Shown in pieces: positions 25,928-33,651 of a stretch of DNA of 64,000 nt. This DNA is from Candidatus Hydrogenedentota bacterium (GTDB taxonomy: Bacteria; Hydrogenedentota; Hydrogenedentia; Hydrogenedentales; SLHB01): positions 1-64,000 of the forward strand of contig JADLGB010000154.1 of NCBI GenBank assembly GCA_020849535.1. Reading direction: 5' to 3'. The notes under the pieces were generated by a model, which worked only from the letters and a program-made list of their open reading frames with translations, had not been told where the DNA came from and ran no database searches. Numbering within the stretch: position 1 is the first letter of the stretch; every line of letters starts with the position of its first letter. Made by a program: the position numbers and the translations under genes.

Positions 25928-25974
25928 TCAATATCTCACATCTTATTCACTGTGAATAGTTTGCAAGATATTGA
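25928..25974 (-). promoter_or_regulatory. nested palindrome abutting the prepilin 2 promoter
   Basis: An outer inverted repeat TCAATATCT (25928-25936) with AGATATTGA (25966-25974) and an inner TATTCAC-T-GTGAATA (25944-25958) share the same centre, 25951. The element lies 44 nt upstream of the -12 box, between promoter and enhancer. It could be a repressor operator or a DNA-bending site. No equivalent is seen at prepilin 1. Confidence 0.5.
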
Positions 25975-26015
25975 AGGCTTGATGCGGTAAGCGTTGTGTA
26001 CACTCAGTGAAACAG

Positions 26016-26052
26016 ATCATGGTACACATTTGTGGCAAATGTGTACCATGAT
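26016..26052 (-). promoter_or_regulatory. candidate enhancer (UAS) of the sigma-54 activator, prepilin 2
   Basis: A perfect 17-bp palindrome with 3-nt centre (left arm 26016-26032, right arm 26036-26052) contains TACACA-N11-TGTGTA centred at 26034, 127 nt upstream of the -12 C. The matching element at prepilin 1 has the same half-site spacing and position. It lies 50 nt after the activator gene's stop, so a dual role as transcript-end hairpin is possible, although no T-run follows. Confidence 0.72.
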
Positions 26053-26101
26053 GTCACGGATTCTGCCCGCTGGCCCGATGGTGAGAAACCCGGGTTACCG
26101 C

Positions 26102-27844
26102 TTAGGATTCCTTGGATGCCAGGCGGCGGTAAAGGGTCGTTCGGCTGATGCCTAGGAGGCGGGCGGCCTTTGCGCGGTTTCCACCGGCTCTGGTGAGTGC
26201 CTCTTCAATTCGCCTGTCTGCGGAAGCCAGGTCTTCCGCGAAATCGTCGAGCGTGAGCCGTTTGCTCGACGAGGCATCATGTTGCGGGAAGGGAGTTTGG
26301 GCAGCGGCGATTTCCGGGGGCAGGTCCCCGGGCTGGACTGAGGTCCCGCGGCACGAAATCGCGGCGGATTCCACTGCGTTCTGCAGTTCCCGGACATTGC
26401 CGGGCCAGTGGTAGCTCATGAGTAAGGCGGCTGCGCCCGGGCTGAAGCGCTCCACCTGTTTGCCCGACTTCGCCGTGAAGCGCCGCAGAAAACTCGAGAC
26501 CAGCGCGGGAATGTCTTCGCGTCTGGCGCGGAGTGGAGGAAGACTGAGTCTGGCGACGCGCACGCGGTAGAGCAAGTCGCTCCGAAACCGGCCTTCCGCC
26601 ACTTCGCGGTTGAGGTCCCTGTTCGTGGCGGACAAAAGACGCACGTTGATGGTCCGCGGAATCGACTCCCCGACGCGGACGATCTCCCGCTCTTGAACGA
26701 CGCGAAGCAGCATGGTTTGAACGACAGGGGGGATGTCGCCGATTTCGTCCAGGAACAGCGTGCCGCCCTCGGCTGCTTCAAAGTAGCCAATGTGGTCGCT
26801 CACCGCGCCCGTGAACGCGCCTTTCTTGTGTCCGAACAGTTGACTCGCGAGGATGGACTCGGTGAGGCCCGCGCAATTCACGGCGATGAATGGCTTGCCA
26901 GAGCGATGACCGGAAAAGTGGATGGCTCTGGCCACCAGTTCCTTGCCCGTGCCGGTCTCGCCTTCAATCATGACCGTGGTATCGTAGCGGGCCAATTCTC
27001 CGATCTGCTGGAAGATCGTCTGCATGGATTCGCTTTTGCCGATGATATCGCAGAACTCCGCCCGGCCGTCGAGGAGACGGCGCAATCCGTGGATATCGGA
27101 GACATCGTACAGGACCAGGATCTTGCGCGCGGCGTCGCGCGGTTCGTCCAGCACCTCCAGTTCGGTCCAGAAGCGAGTGCCCTTGCCGGTCTCCCAATGG
27201 AGTGGCAAGCGCACCCTCTGAGCGGGAGGCAATGCCATTTGTTCCTGAATGGCTGCGCGATCGGGCTCGGTGACGGGCAGCGCCTCGGTCCACGGCATCC
27301 CCAGGATCTCTTCCCGCGAGAAGCCGACCAGTCTTTCAAATGCCTTGCTTACGAAGGACAAGCACAGGCCGTCTGCGCTGGTGATGGCTGTGCCCGTTCG
27401 CAATTCGTCGAGGATGGAGCGGATGTCGTCGCGGCTGCGGACGAGCTGCACTTGCAGGCGGCGTTTCTCCATTGCGTACCGGATGGTGCGGTCGAGCAGC
27501 AGCGCGGTGGCGCTCGCCTTGGTCAGGTACTCGTCGGCGCCTGCCGCCAAGGCTTCCTGATCGACGGTGCGGTCTTCCACCGCGGTCAGCATGATGACGG
27601 GCGTCTCAATACCGTGCTTGCGAAGGTGCTTCAGGACGTCCACCCCCGTTCTGTCGCCGAGCAGGTAGTCCAAGAGGATCACGTCGTGGGCAGCCTCCTG
27701 GAACGCACGCAGTGCTTGCTCAAAATCCGGGGCCCACGTAATCGCGTAAGGCGAACCCGGGATGCTCTCGAACAAGTCCCGGGTAATGACATAGTCGGCC
27801 CGGTCATCATCGATGAGTAGAACCTGTATAGCGCCGGTGGAAAT
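26102..27844 (-). CDS. sigma-54 activator: receiver, PAS, AAA+, Fis-type HTH
   Basis: This 580-aa response regulator is read from ATT 27844. That start is 6 nt after AAAGGAG and restores the first receiver strand with the acidic triplet (VLLIDDDRADY); the next usable codon, TTG 27775, would delete it. Phospho-acceptor Asp59 is in ILLDYLLGD and the receiver Lys is in YLTKAS (about 109). A PAS domain spans about 130-250. The AAA+ domain has Walker A GETGTGKE (295-302), GAFTGA (342-347) for sigma-54 contact and Walker B TLFLDEIGD. The C-terminal Fis helix-turn-helix is NRAKAARLLGISRTTLYRRL. It lies 15 nt after the kinase gene. Likely targets are the two sigma-54 promoters at 23.5 and 25.9 kb. 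Confidence 0.92.
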   Translation of the reverse strand: MSTGAIQVLLIDDDRADYVITRDLFESIPGSPYAITWAPDFEQALRAFQEAAHDVILLDYLLGDRTGVDVLKHLRKHGIETPVIMLTAVEDRTVDQEALAAGADEYLTKASATALLLDRTIRYAMEKRRLQVQLVRSRDDIRSILDELRTGTAITSADGLCLSFVSKAFERLVGFSREEILGMPWTEALPVTEPDRAAIQEQMALPPAQRVRLPLHWETGKGTRFWTELEVLDEPRDAARKILVLYDVSDIHGLRRLLDGRAEFCDIIGKSESMQTIFQQIGELARYDTTVMIEGETGTGKELVARAIHFSGHRSGKPFIAVNCAGLTESILASQLFGHKKGAFTGAVSDHIGYFEAAEGGTLFLDEIGDIPPVVQTMLLRVVQEREIVRVGESIPRTINVRLLSATNRDLNREVAEGRFRSDLLYRVRVARLSLPPLRARREDIPALVSSFLRRFTAKSGKQVERFSPGAAALLMSYHWPGNVRELQNAVESAAISCRGTSVQPGDLPPEIAAAQTPFPQHDASSSKRLTLDDFAEDLASADRRIEEALTRAGGNRAKAARLLGISRTTLYRRLASKES

Positions 27845-27859
27845 GATCGTCTCCTTTCG

Positions 27860-29833
27860 TTACGAGCCGACGGCCGCTTCGACGTCGCTGTCGTGCTTGG
27901 AACATGCATCGAGCGTGGAGGCCGATGGAAGGACTACCGTGAACCGCGTACCGCGTGTGTCGGCGGGTTCCACGCGAATCGACCCGCCATGCCGTTCGGC
28001 AATCTTCCGGCACACCGCCAGGCCCACTCCGCTGCCTTCTTCCGCGGTGTCCTCGGAGACCCGCTGAAACAAGGCGAAGATGCGCTCCGCGTCTTCGGGC
28101 GCGATACCGGGACCTTCGTCCTGCACGCAGATCTCGCAGCGGTCCGTCTGGCTCGATCCATTGGCGAACACGTGAACTCTGGGCGGGGTCCCATTGCTGC
28201 CGTACTTCAACCCGTTGTCGATGAGGTTCTGCAGTAGCTGGCGCATCTGCATGGGGTCCGCGCTGACTGCGGGGAGTGGGTCAAGGTTGACCGTTCCGCC
28301 CGTCTCCTGGATGCGGACGGCGAGGTCATCGACGACGTCGCGGGCCACTTGAGACAGGTCGACGCGCGTGAATGGGCTTCCGTGCGTTGTGACACGTGAA
28401 ACCTGGAGGATGTTGGTGATGAGGCGGTGCATCCGCTCGGCGCACGATTCGATCAGTTCAATATACTCATGAGCGCGTTCGGGGGATGCCGCGCCGAGGA
28501 GTTGGCGCAGATTGCCCGCGAGGACGCGAACTTTGCGCAGCGGTTCTTTCAGGTCGTGCGATGTGACGACGGCGAAGTCCTGCAAGTCGCTGTTGCTGAT
28601 GGCGAGCCGTTCATTCAGGCGTTGAAGGGACTCGTTGGATTGCGCGAGCAAGTCCAGCAATTCCTCACGTTCGGCCTCAAACTGTTTGCGAGCGGCGATT
28701 TCCGTGGACAGCCGCTCATTGGTCCGCTGGAGTTCTGCCGTCCGGCGCTGCACGAGGGCTTCCGCCTTGCGCCGTTGCTGGATTTGGGAAAGAAAGTGCT
28801 GGAAGACGACCGCCGTGAGACTTAGACCAGCCAGGAGTCCAAGCAACGGCTGCCACGTGTAGGCCTCGGCCAGGTGTGCGCTTGTGGGGGTGCACACGAA
28901 ACCCCACCGCCGGGTGGATGCCAAATCGAGTTCGCCAATATAGTTCATGCGTTCCAGGAGGAGCATGTTGTCTTCGCTCACGGGCTCCTGATCTGTCCCG
29001 GCGCTTTCCGCCATGCGGGTATAGATGGCCATGCTGCCCGGAGGCGCGATTTTGTCAAAGACGTGCAGGTTCACCTGCTTTTGATTCAAGAGCGCCAGTG
29101 CCACGTCGACCGCTTTGTCAATGCGAAACGCGCCCAAGACATAGCCTTTGGCGGCCGGGACTTCGCCCGTGGGAGGAGCTGACGGCGGCGGATTTACGCC
29201 GACGGCCCTGACCATGAGCACGGCCGTGGGACCGAGGATCTTTTTGATGTAGGCGCAATTGGAGATGACGAAGGTCTTGCCGGAGTCTCGTGCAAAGTCC
29301 AGATACTGTTTCGCTTCCGGATCGCTGGCCCAGTCGTACCCGAGCAACTCCTCGTGGCCTTCGAGGGGCTCGACCACGCCGGCGGGATAGAGGAGGTGTT
29401 CGCCTGGCGTGGCGCGCAGCGTGAGCCCGGGATACAGATGGCGCACGCGCGATTCGAATGCCGTGGTATCCTCCGGAGCCACGGCGGGAGCCCACATCAG
29501 CGTGAGCGTGTTGGAGTATCCACCCGAAAACGCGGCGAGATGACGCCGGAAGTCGTCATCGCCGGTCGCGGTGGTGTTCTCGAGCGTGGCGGCGGCCCAA
29601 TGCACCGCGTTGATATTGGCGTCGAGCACCTTCTCGACGGCGCGAACGTAGGTCTTTGCCCGCTCCCCGAATACACTCGTTGCCGCCTGTTCATCCCCCG
29701 TCTGCAATACCCGATAGAACACGATCGAGGCGGCCACACCTGCCAGCAAAGTGAGAACCGCGGGCCATGTCGCGCGAAGATGCTCCGCGATAGTCAGGCG
29801 GCCACATGAGGGTTCTTCCCGGTTATGCATCAT
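27860..29833 (-). CDS. membrane sensor histidine kinase with CHASE-like periplasmic domain
   Basis: This 657-aa protein has TM1 at about 23-43, a periplasmic domain of about 280 residues resembling CHASE (AVHWAAATLENT, LTLMWAPAVAPED, YDWASDPEAKQYLDFARDSG), TM2 at about 329-348, and a coiled coil. The kinase core follows: H-box SHDLKEPLRKV (His427), N-box NLIDNGLKY, G1 DEGPGIAPED, G2 GSGVGLAVCRKI. All catalytic boxes are intact, so it should autophosphorylate and pass phosphate to the adjacent regulator. The ligand is unknown; CHASE domains typically bind small extracellular molecules. It lies 21 nt downstream of prepilin 3. Confidence 0.93.
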   Translation of the reverse strand: MMHNREEPSCGRLTIAEHLRATWPAVLTLLAGVAASIVFYRVLQTGDEQAATSVFGERAKTYVRAVEKVLDANINAVHWAAATLENTTATGDDDFRRHLAAFSGGYSNTLTLMWAPAVAPEDTTAFESRVRHLYPGLTLRATPGEHLLYPAGVVEPLEGHEELLGYDWASDPEAKQYLDFARDSGKTFVISNCAYIKKILGPTAVLMVRAVGVNPPPSAPPTGEVPAAKGYVLGAFRIDKAVDVALALLNQKQVNLHVFDKIAPPGSMAIYTRMAESAGTDQEPVSEDNMLLLERMNYIGELDLASTRRWGFVCTPTSAHLAEAYTWQPLLGLLAGLSLTAVVFQHFLSQIQQRRKAEALVQRRTAELQRTNERLSTEIAARKQFEAEREELLDLLAQSNESLQRLNERLAISNSDLQDFAVVTSHDLKEPLRKVRVLAGNLRQLLGAASPERAHEYIELIESCAERMHRLITNILQVSRVTTHGSPFTRVDLSQVARDVVDDLAVRIQETGGTVNLDPLPAVSADPMQMRQLLQNLIDNGLKYGSNGTPPRVHVFANGSSQTDRCEICVQDEGPGIAPEDAERIFALFQRVSEDTAEEGSGVGLAVCRKIAERHGGSIRVEPADTRGTRFTVVLPSASTLDACSKHDSDVEAAVGS

Positions 29834-29854
29834 TCACGTGCCTCTCATGCCCGC

Positions 29855-30862
29855 TTAGTCGGTCCCCGAGACACTGGCCATGACATAGGCTAAGTCTGAA
29901 CCGTACGTGCTGGCAGCACTATTGGCAACGGGAAAGCGGCTTCCAAGTGTGACGAAATCCACGTGGCCGTCCAAATACAAGACGTTCGACCCCCCGGGGA
30001 TGTGGTTGAAACGGGCCGTGCCGCCGAGCACGGGGGTATTCGCCGCCCACGTGTCGAGCACGACTGGAATGCTGGACTCGCCTGCCGCACGCGCCGCGGG
30101 CGAATTGATGTCGGTGATGAGAAAGCGTTCCAGGCCCTGCCGCAAGCGGGGATAGCCTTTCGGCATCGGGCTTCCATCATCGTCCACCTTTCCGAACCCG
30201 GCCTGATACGTTGGATCGCCGGGGATGTCCCTCTCGCCCAGCCAACCGTAGGCGACGAATTGTTTGCGCGGGCAACCTTGATTCTGCATCTCCGCGGCCT
30301 CGACATACTCGGCATTGCCACGAATGCTCTCGTCGATCGCGATGAGGAAGCGGCTTCGGATGATGTCCTTGAGTTGTGAGGATGAAATGGTCACGTGGGA
30401 GATGTACGTGTACGAGACGCCCAGAGAAAGCAGGGCGTCGACGCAGAGGCTCGTCGCACCCGCGTCGATGGCGTCATCCACGTAGGAACCGAAGTCGAGG
30501 TCCAGAGAACCGATAAACTCGCGCGCCCGGGAGTCCGACGGACAGATCGTGATGTTCACGGCCGTAAGGTACTCGGGATAAAGAACGGAGCCGCGTAACC
30601 AGGAGAGGGTGGGGGTGCCGTTAAGGTGCCACTTCTGCGTCGGGGGATACATATTCCCCGGTTCTTCGTCCGCGTACATGGACAAGACCAGGCCAAGCTG
30701 CCGGAGGTTCGCTTGGCAGGAGGCGCGTTTTGCGGCCTCTCTGGACCGGGAAAGCGAAGGCAGGAGCAGGGCGCCCAGAATCGCTATAATGGCGACAACT
30801 ACGATGAGTTCCACCATTGTCAATCCGGCTTTGTACGTCACCACACACCCCACGGGATTCAC
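29855..30862 (-). CDS. DUF1559 prepilin-type protein (H-X9-DG), prepilin 3
   Basis: This protein of up to 335 aa has a divergent leader, [20 protein letters not shown], with Glu5 retained, then [21 protein letters not shown]. The DUF1559 body includes [20 protein letters not shown] and the terminal [18 protein letters not shown]. The start is uncertain: GTG 30862 is used here, but GTG 30853 or 30844 would give a shorter, more typical leader. Unlike prepilins 1 and 2 it has no visible sigma-54 site; a TATACT (30978-30983, minus) may be its -10. It heads the operon with the kinase and activator, so it may be both structural and part of the signalling feedback. Confidence 0.88.
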   Translation of the reverse strand: MNPVGCVVTYKAGLTMVELIVVVAIIAILGALLLPSLSRSREAAKRASCQANLRQLGLVLSMYADEEPGNMYPPTQKWHLNGTPTLSWLRGSVLYPEYLTAVNITICPSDSRAREFIGSLDLDFGSYVDDAIDAGATSLCVDALLSLGVSYTYISHVTISSSQLKDIIRSRFLIAIDESIRGNAEYVEAAEMQNQGCPRKQFVAYGWLGERDIPGDPTYQAGFGKVDDDGSPMPKGYPRLRQGLERFLITDINSPAARAAGESSIPVVLDTWAANTPVLGGTARFNHIPGGSNVLYLDGHVDFVTLGSRFPVANSAASTYGSDLAYVMASVSGTD

Positions 30863-31095
30863 GGTAACCCGGTTTCAGGCTCGGGGCACATCCGCCCTCC
30901 CCCCGAAAGGCATCTGACGGCCACTCACTCCGACGGGCGAACGCCCGTCTTCGGTCACTCACCCTCCGCTCCTAATAAGTATACAATACGGCGAGCCCGA
31001 TGCACGTTATACGGTAAGGTGTCCGGCGGGCAACTTTTCCAGCCAGCCCGCCACCTTTCGCCACGGGCTCAGGGGGCCTCACGGGAAGGGCATTC
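30863..31095. other. divergent intergenic region between the prepilin 3 operon and the pil operon leader
   Basis: Contains a minus-strand -10-like TATACT (30978-30983) without a good -35, and a 7-bp hairpin GGCGGGC (31025-31031) with GCCCGCC (31046-31052). No sigma-54 consensus and no TACACA-N11-TGTGTA palindrome were found here, in contrast to the other two prepilin genes. No gene is supported. Confidence 0.4.
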
Positions 31096-31124
31096 TTGAC
31101 GAAAGCACCCCCCCCTGATACAAT
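31096..31124 (+). promoter_or_regulatory. sigma-70-type promoter P1
   Basis: TTGACG (31096-31101), 17-nt spacer, TACAAT (31119-31124): 5/6 matches at each element with optimal spacing. The predicted start is near 31131, upstream of the structured region that ends in a terminator. Confidence 0.6.
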
Positions 31125-31130
31125 TCGGAC

Positions 31131-31364
31131 TGGAACGTTGCTTTTCCCTGCCGTGTTCGACAGGGCGGAGAAACTTTGTACCTTAAACTTTGAACCGGGA
31201 GTCCAACATCTGTTGTAGCCAACGGCATGCCGCCGTGAGCGGAAGTCGACCGGCTATCGTGAGGACACCCCCCTTGTGGGTAGGTTCAAAAGTTTCCCTC
31301 CCAACGGCAATGTGCGGGGAAGTTTATCTGAGCGGGAAGCTTCGGCGACCCGCTCGTCTTATTT
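31131..31364 (+). ncRNA. candidate small RNA or leader RNA upstream of the pil operon
   Basis: A stretch of about 230 nt is framed by promoter P1 and a Rho-independent-type terminator (31330-31364), with no credible ORF. Local stems include CCCTG-N10-CAGGG and ACGGC-N5-GCCGT. It does not resemble 6S, tmRNA, RNase P, SRP RNA or c-di-GMP riboswitches as far as I can judge. It could be an independent sRNA or an attenuator for the downstream operon. Confidence 0.4.
31330..31364 (+). terminator. terminator between P1 and P2
   Basis: GAGCGGG (31330-31336) pairs with CCCGCTC (31349-31355) around a 12-nt loop, followed by GTCTTATTT. The moderate T-rich tail supports intrinsic termination. Confidence 0.55.
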
Positions 31365-31378
31365 GGGAAGAAAAACTA

Positions 31379-31407
31379 TTGACAAAAGTCGATAATAGAG
31401 CGATAAT
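31379..31407 (+). promoter_or_regulatory. sigma-70-type promoter P2
   Basis: TTGACA (31379-31384), exactly 17 nt, GATAAT (31402-31407): a near-consensus promoter directly after the terminator. It would give the pil operon a leader of about 340 nt. Confidence 0.7.
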
Positions 31408-31600
31408 CTTATTGCGAAGGTTTCGCAGATATAGGGGTCTCAGTCAATTAAATATTCGGGCGAATCCAGGGCCGCCCAAGCACTTGCGTAACGGTGTATG
31501 CCGTTTGCCAAGTCTGTAAAAATTTGATCTAAAAGCTCATAGGAACGCTGTAGTCAACGGTGAATAACTTGGCTCCCTTGTTCCACGCCGGGGTTAAGTA

Positions 31601-31629
31601 TTGACAGATTCTCAGATATTTGCTACGCT
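31601..31629 (+). promoter_or_regulatory. sigma-70-type promoter P3 of the pil operon
   Basis: TTGACA (31601-31606), 17-nt spacer, TACGCT (31624-31629). The predicted start is near 31636, about 115 nt before pilM, making it the most proximal promoter. Confidence 0.6.
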
Positions 31630-31661
31630 GAGGAAGGGTAATATCCCAGGAAGCAGGCGCA

Positions 31662-31748
31662 ATGGCTCTATTTATGTATAGCATCCACACGGTCGCACGC
31701 CCCGAAGCTCCGGCCGAAATCGTCCTCGCGGACGGGGAGGCTGCCTAG
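31662..31748 (+). CDS. possible 28-aa leader peptide before pilM
   Basis: ATG 31662 follows AGGAAG with an 8-nt spacer and encodes 28 aa (MALFMYSIHTVARPEA...). Its stop is 2 nt before the TTG start of pilM, and the pilM ribosome site (GGGGAGG) lies within it. Translation of the leader could expose or occlude that site. No family is recognised; it may be fortuitous. Confidence 0.35.
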   Translation: MALFMYSIHTVARPEAPAEIVLADGEAA

Positions 31749-31750
31749 CC

Positions 31751-32977
31751 TTGCTATTCTCGAAGCCCACAAAATCCATCGGCGTTGACATCGGATCGCA
31801 CTCGGTCAAGGCCGTCCAGATGACCCGCTACGGCGGTCGAATCAAGGTAGATGGGGCGGGATTCGCACTGGTCGACCGGAATCAGTTCAATCTGGACCCC
31901 GTTATCGCGCAGGCAAGCGCCCTCCGCGAGGCGGTGCGTTCGTTCCCCATGGCCAATTCGCTGGTGGTCGGCGCGCTTCCCGGCCAAACGGTGGTCATCC
32001 GCTATCCCCGTTTCCCTGAGACCACGGACGCGGCGTTGGCTGACTCCATCGAGCGGGAAGCGGGGCAGAACATTCCCTACGAACGCTCCGAGGTGTTCCT
32101 GGATTGGACCCCTCTGGACCGGGTGACTGAAGCCAACAAGACCATGCTGAAGGTGCTGCTGGTGGCGGCACGCTATGAAGTGGTGGAGACCCGGGTTCAA
32201 ATTGCTCATGAGGCCGAGCTTTCCTATGCCGTCCTGGGTGTGGATTCGCTGGCGTTGGCCGATGCGGCGGAGGCCTGCGACTTCCTGCGCGTCGGTGAGA
32301 CGGTGGCGTTGATCAATATCGGTCAGACCACAACCAGCATCCACTTTGTCAAGGATGGCATCTCCAATTTCATTCGCGATATCAGTTGGGGGTCGCGCGA
32401 GCTGATCCAGGCCATCGCCAAGGCACGGCGCGTGGAACTCAGCGAAGCGGAGCGGCTTCTGATCGAGTCAGGTCACCCTGTTTCCGCGCCGCTTGAACCT
32501 CCACCGCTTCCTCCCGAAGACGAGCTACCGGAAGCGGAGCACCCGGCTCCCGGTGGTGGACTTGGGCCTCTGGGTGGGAGCCTGCTGGACCCGCTTGAAG
32601 ACGAACTCGGCGGGCTGGACGCGCCCATGGCTAAACCGGTATCCGCCGCGCAGCCGGTGCAGGAGAAAGACGTGGCGGAGGTCCTGGGCACGCCGCTGGC
32701 CAGGTTGGTCAGCGAAATACGGCGTTCCTTCGATTATTACGAGCAGCAGCTTTACGAGCACCCTGTGGACCGCTTGATCGTCAGTGGGGGCGTGGCGCAC
32801 CTGCCGGTGCTCCGCGAAACGGTGGCCGACGAACTGGCGGTTTCCGTGGAACTGGCCGACCCGACCCACAGCGCGTTGATGCTGGGACCGGAGCATAGCG
32901 TGGGCAAGATGCTGGAGCAGCCGGCCCAGTTCATGGTGGCGGTCGGCCTGGCCGCGAGAGGGATGGCCGAGCTATGA
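31751..32977 (+). CDS. pilM: type IV pilus assembly actin-like ATPase PilM
   Basis: This 408-aa cytoplasmic protein of the FtsA/PilM family opens with SIGVDIGSHSVKAVQM (phosphate 1), has ALINIGQTTTSIHFVKDG (phosphate 2) and RLIVSGGVAHLPVL (adenosine region). PilM recruits PilN at the inner membrane and links the assembly platform to ATPases. It is about 60 residues longer than usual, owing to a Pro/Glu-rich insert at residues about 244-307. The start is TTG 31751. It overlaps pilN by 4 nt as the first gene of the pilMNOPQ set. Confidence 0.92.
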   Translation: MLFSKPTKSIGVDIGSHSVKAVQMTRYGGRIKVDGAGFALVDRNQFNLDPVIAQASALREAVRSFPMANSLVVGALPGQTVVIRYPRFPETTDAALADSIEREAGQNIPYERSEVFLDWTPLDRVTEANKTMLKVLLVAARYEVVETRVQIAHEAELSYAVLGVDSLALADAAEACDFLRVGETVALINIGQTTTSIHFVKDGISNFIRDISWGSRELIQAIAKARRVELSEAERLLIESGHPVSAPLEPPPLPPEDELPEAEHPAPGGGLGPLGGSLLDPLEDELGGLDAPMAKPVSAAQPVQEKDVAEVLGTPLARLVSEIRRSFDYYEQQLYEHPVDRLIVSGGVAHLPVLRETVADELAVSVELADPTHSALMLGPEHSVGKMLEQPAQFMVAVGLAARGMAEL

Positions 32978-33651
32978 TCAGAATCAACCTGCTTCCCCAT
33001 CATCTACGGCCCATCAAGCGGACCCCCCTGCCCTATATCGCCTGTTTGGTGCTCTTCGTGGTCGCGTTGCTGGGCATGGCCAGTTCTTTCATTGCCACGA
33101 GTGCGCGGATAGAAGGTGAACAGCAGCAGTTGAGTTCGCTGGAAACAGAACTCCTGCAATTGAACAGTATCATCAAAGAGTCCAACAAGCTTGAGCAGAC
33201 GAAACTGGAGTTGGCGGATAAGATTCGGACTATCGATGAGATTGTGAAAGACCGGATCATCTGGTCGCGGCAATTGTGGCTGCTGAGCAAGCTGACGCCT
33301 CCCAACTTCTGGTACAGCGAGATCCTGGTGACGACCAAGTCGTACCCGGTGCAGGAGCAGGTCCTCGATCCGCAGACCAAGAAGCCCAAGATCAACCCGC
33401 AGACCAAGAAGATTGAGACGAAGACCGTCCAGGTGAACCGCCCCATCCTGCGTGTATCGGGGTATGTCATCGATTCGCCGGATGGACGCCAGGACGTGAG
33501 CCCGCTGACCGACGCGTTGACGACGGACGCGGAATTCTCCAGCATGTTCCAATTGGAGCAGCCATCCTTTTCCACCGCGGAATTCGAGGGATTTCCGGTG
33601 AAGAAGTTCACGCTCGAGTTCCTCATCAGCGCGGGAGGAGCAAAAGAATGA
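32974..33651 (+). CDS. pilN: type IV pilus alignment protein PilN
   Basis: This 225-aa bitopic inner-membrane protein begins MIRINLLPHHLRPIKR, the short motif that docks into PilM (INLLP). One TM helix follows (about 19-44), then a coiled coil and a periplasmic ferredoxin-like domain. An unusual Lys-rich duplicated insert reads DPQTKKPKINPQTKKIE (about residues 130-146). It forms with PilO the alignment subcomplex between inner membrane and secretin. ATGA overlap with pilM and with pilO. Confidence 0.9.
   Translation: MIRINLLPHHLRPIKRTPLPYIACLVLFVVALLGMASSFIATSARIEGEQQQLSSLETELLQLNSIIKESNKLEQTKLELADKIRTIDEIVKDRIIWSRQLWLLSKLTPPNFWYSEILVTTKSYPVQEQVLDPQTKKPKINPQTKKIETKTVQVNRPILRVSGYVIDSPDGRQDVSPLTDALTTDAEFSSMFQLEQPSFSTAEFEGFPVKKFTLEFLISAGGAKE

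Noticed and set aside
26016-26052. Palindrome after the activator gene as a plain terminator
   Set aside because: There is no T-run, and a matching sequence with the same spacing to a sigma-54 promoter occurs upstream of prepilin 1, favouring an enhancer role.
27773-27775. TTG as the start of the sigma-54 activator
   Set aside because: It would remove the first beta strand and acidic cluster of the receiver and has no ribosome site, whereas ATT 27844 has both.
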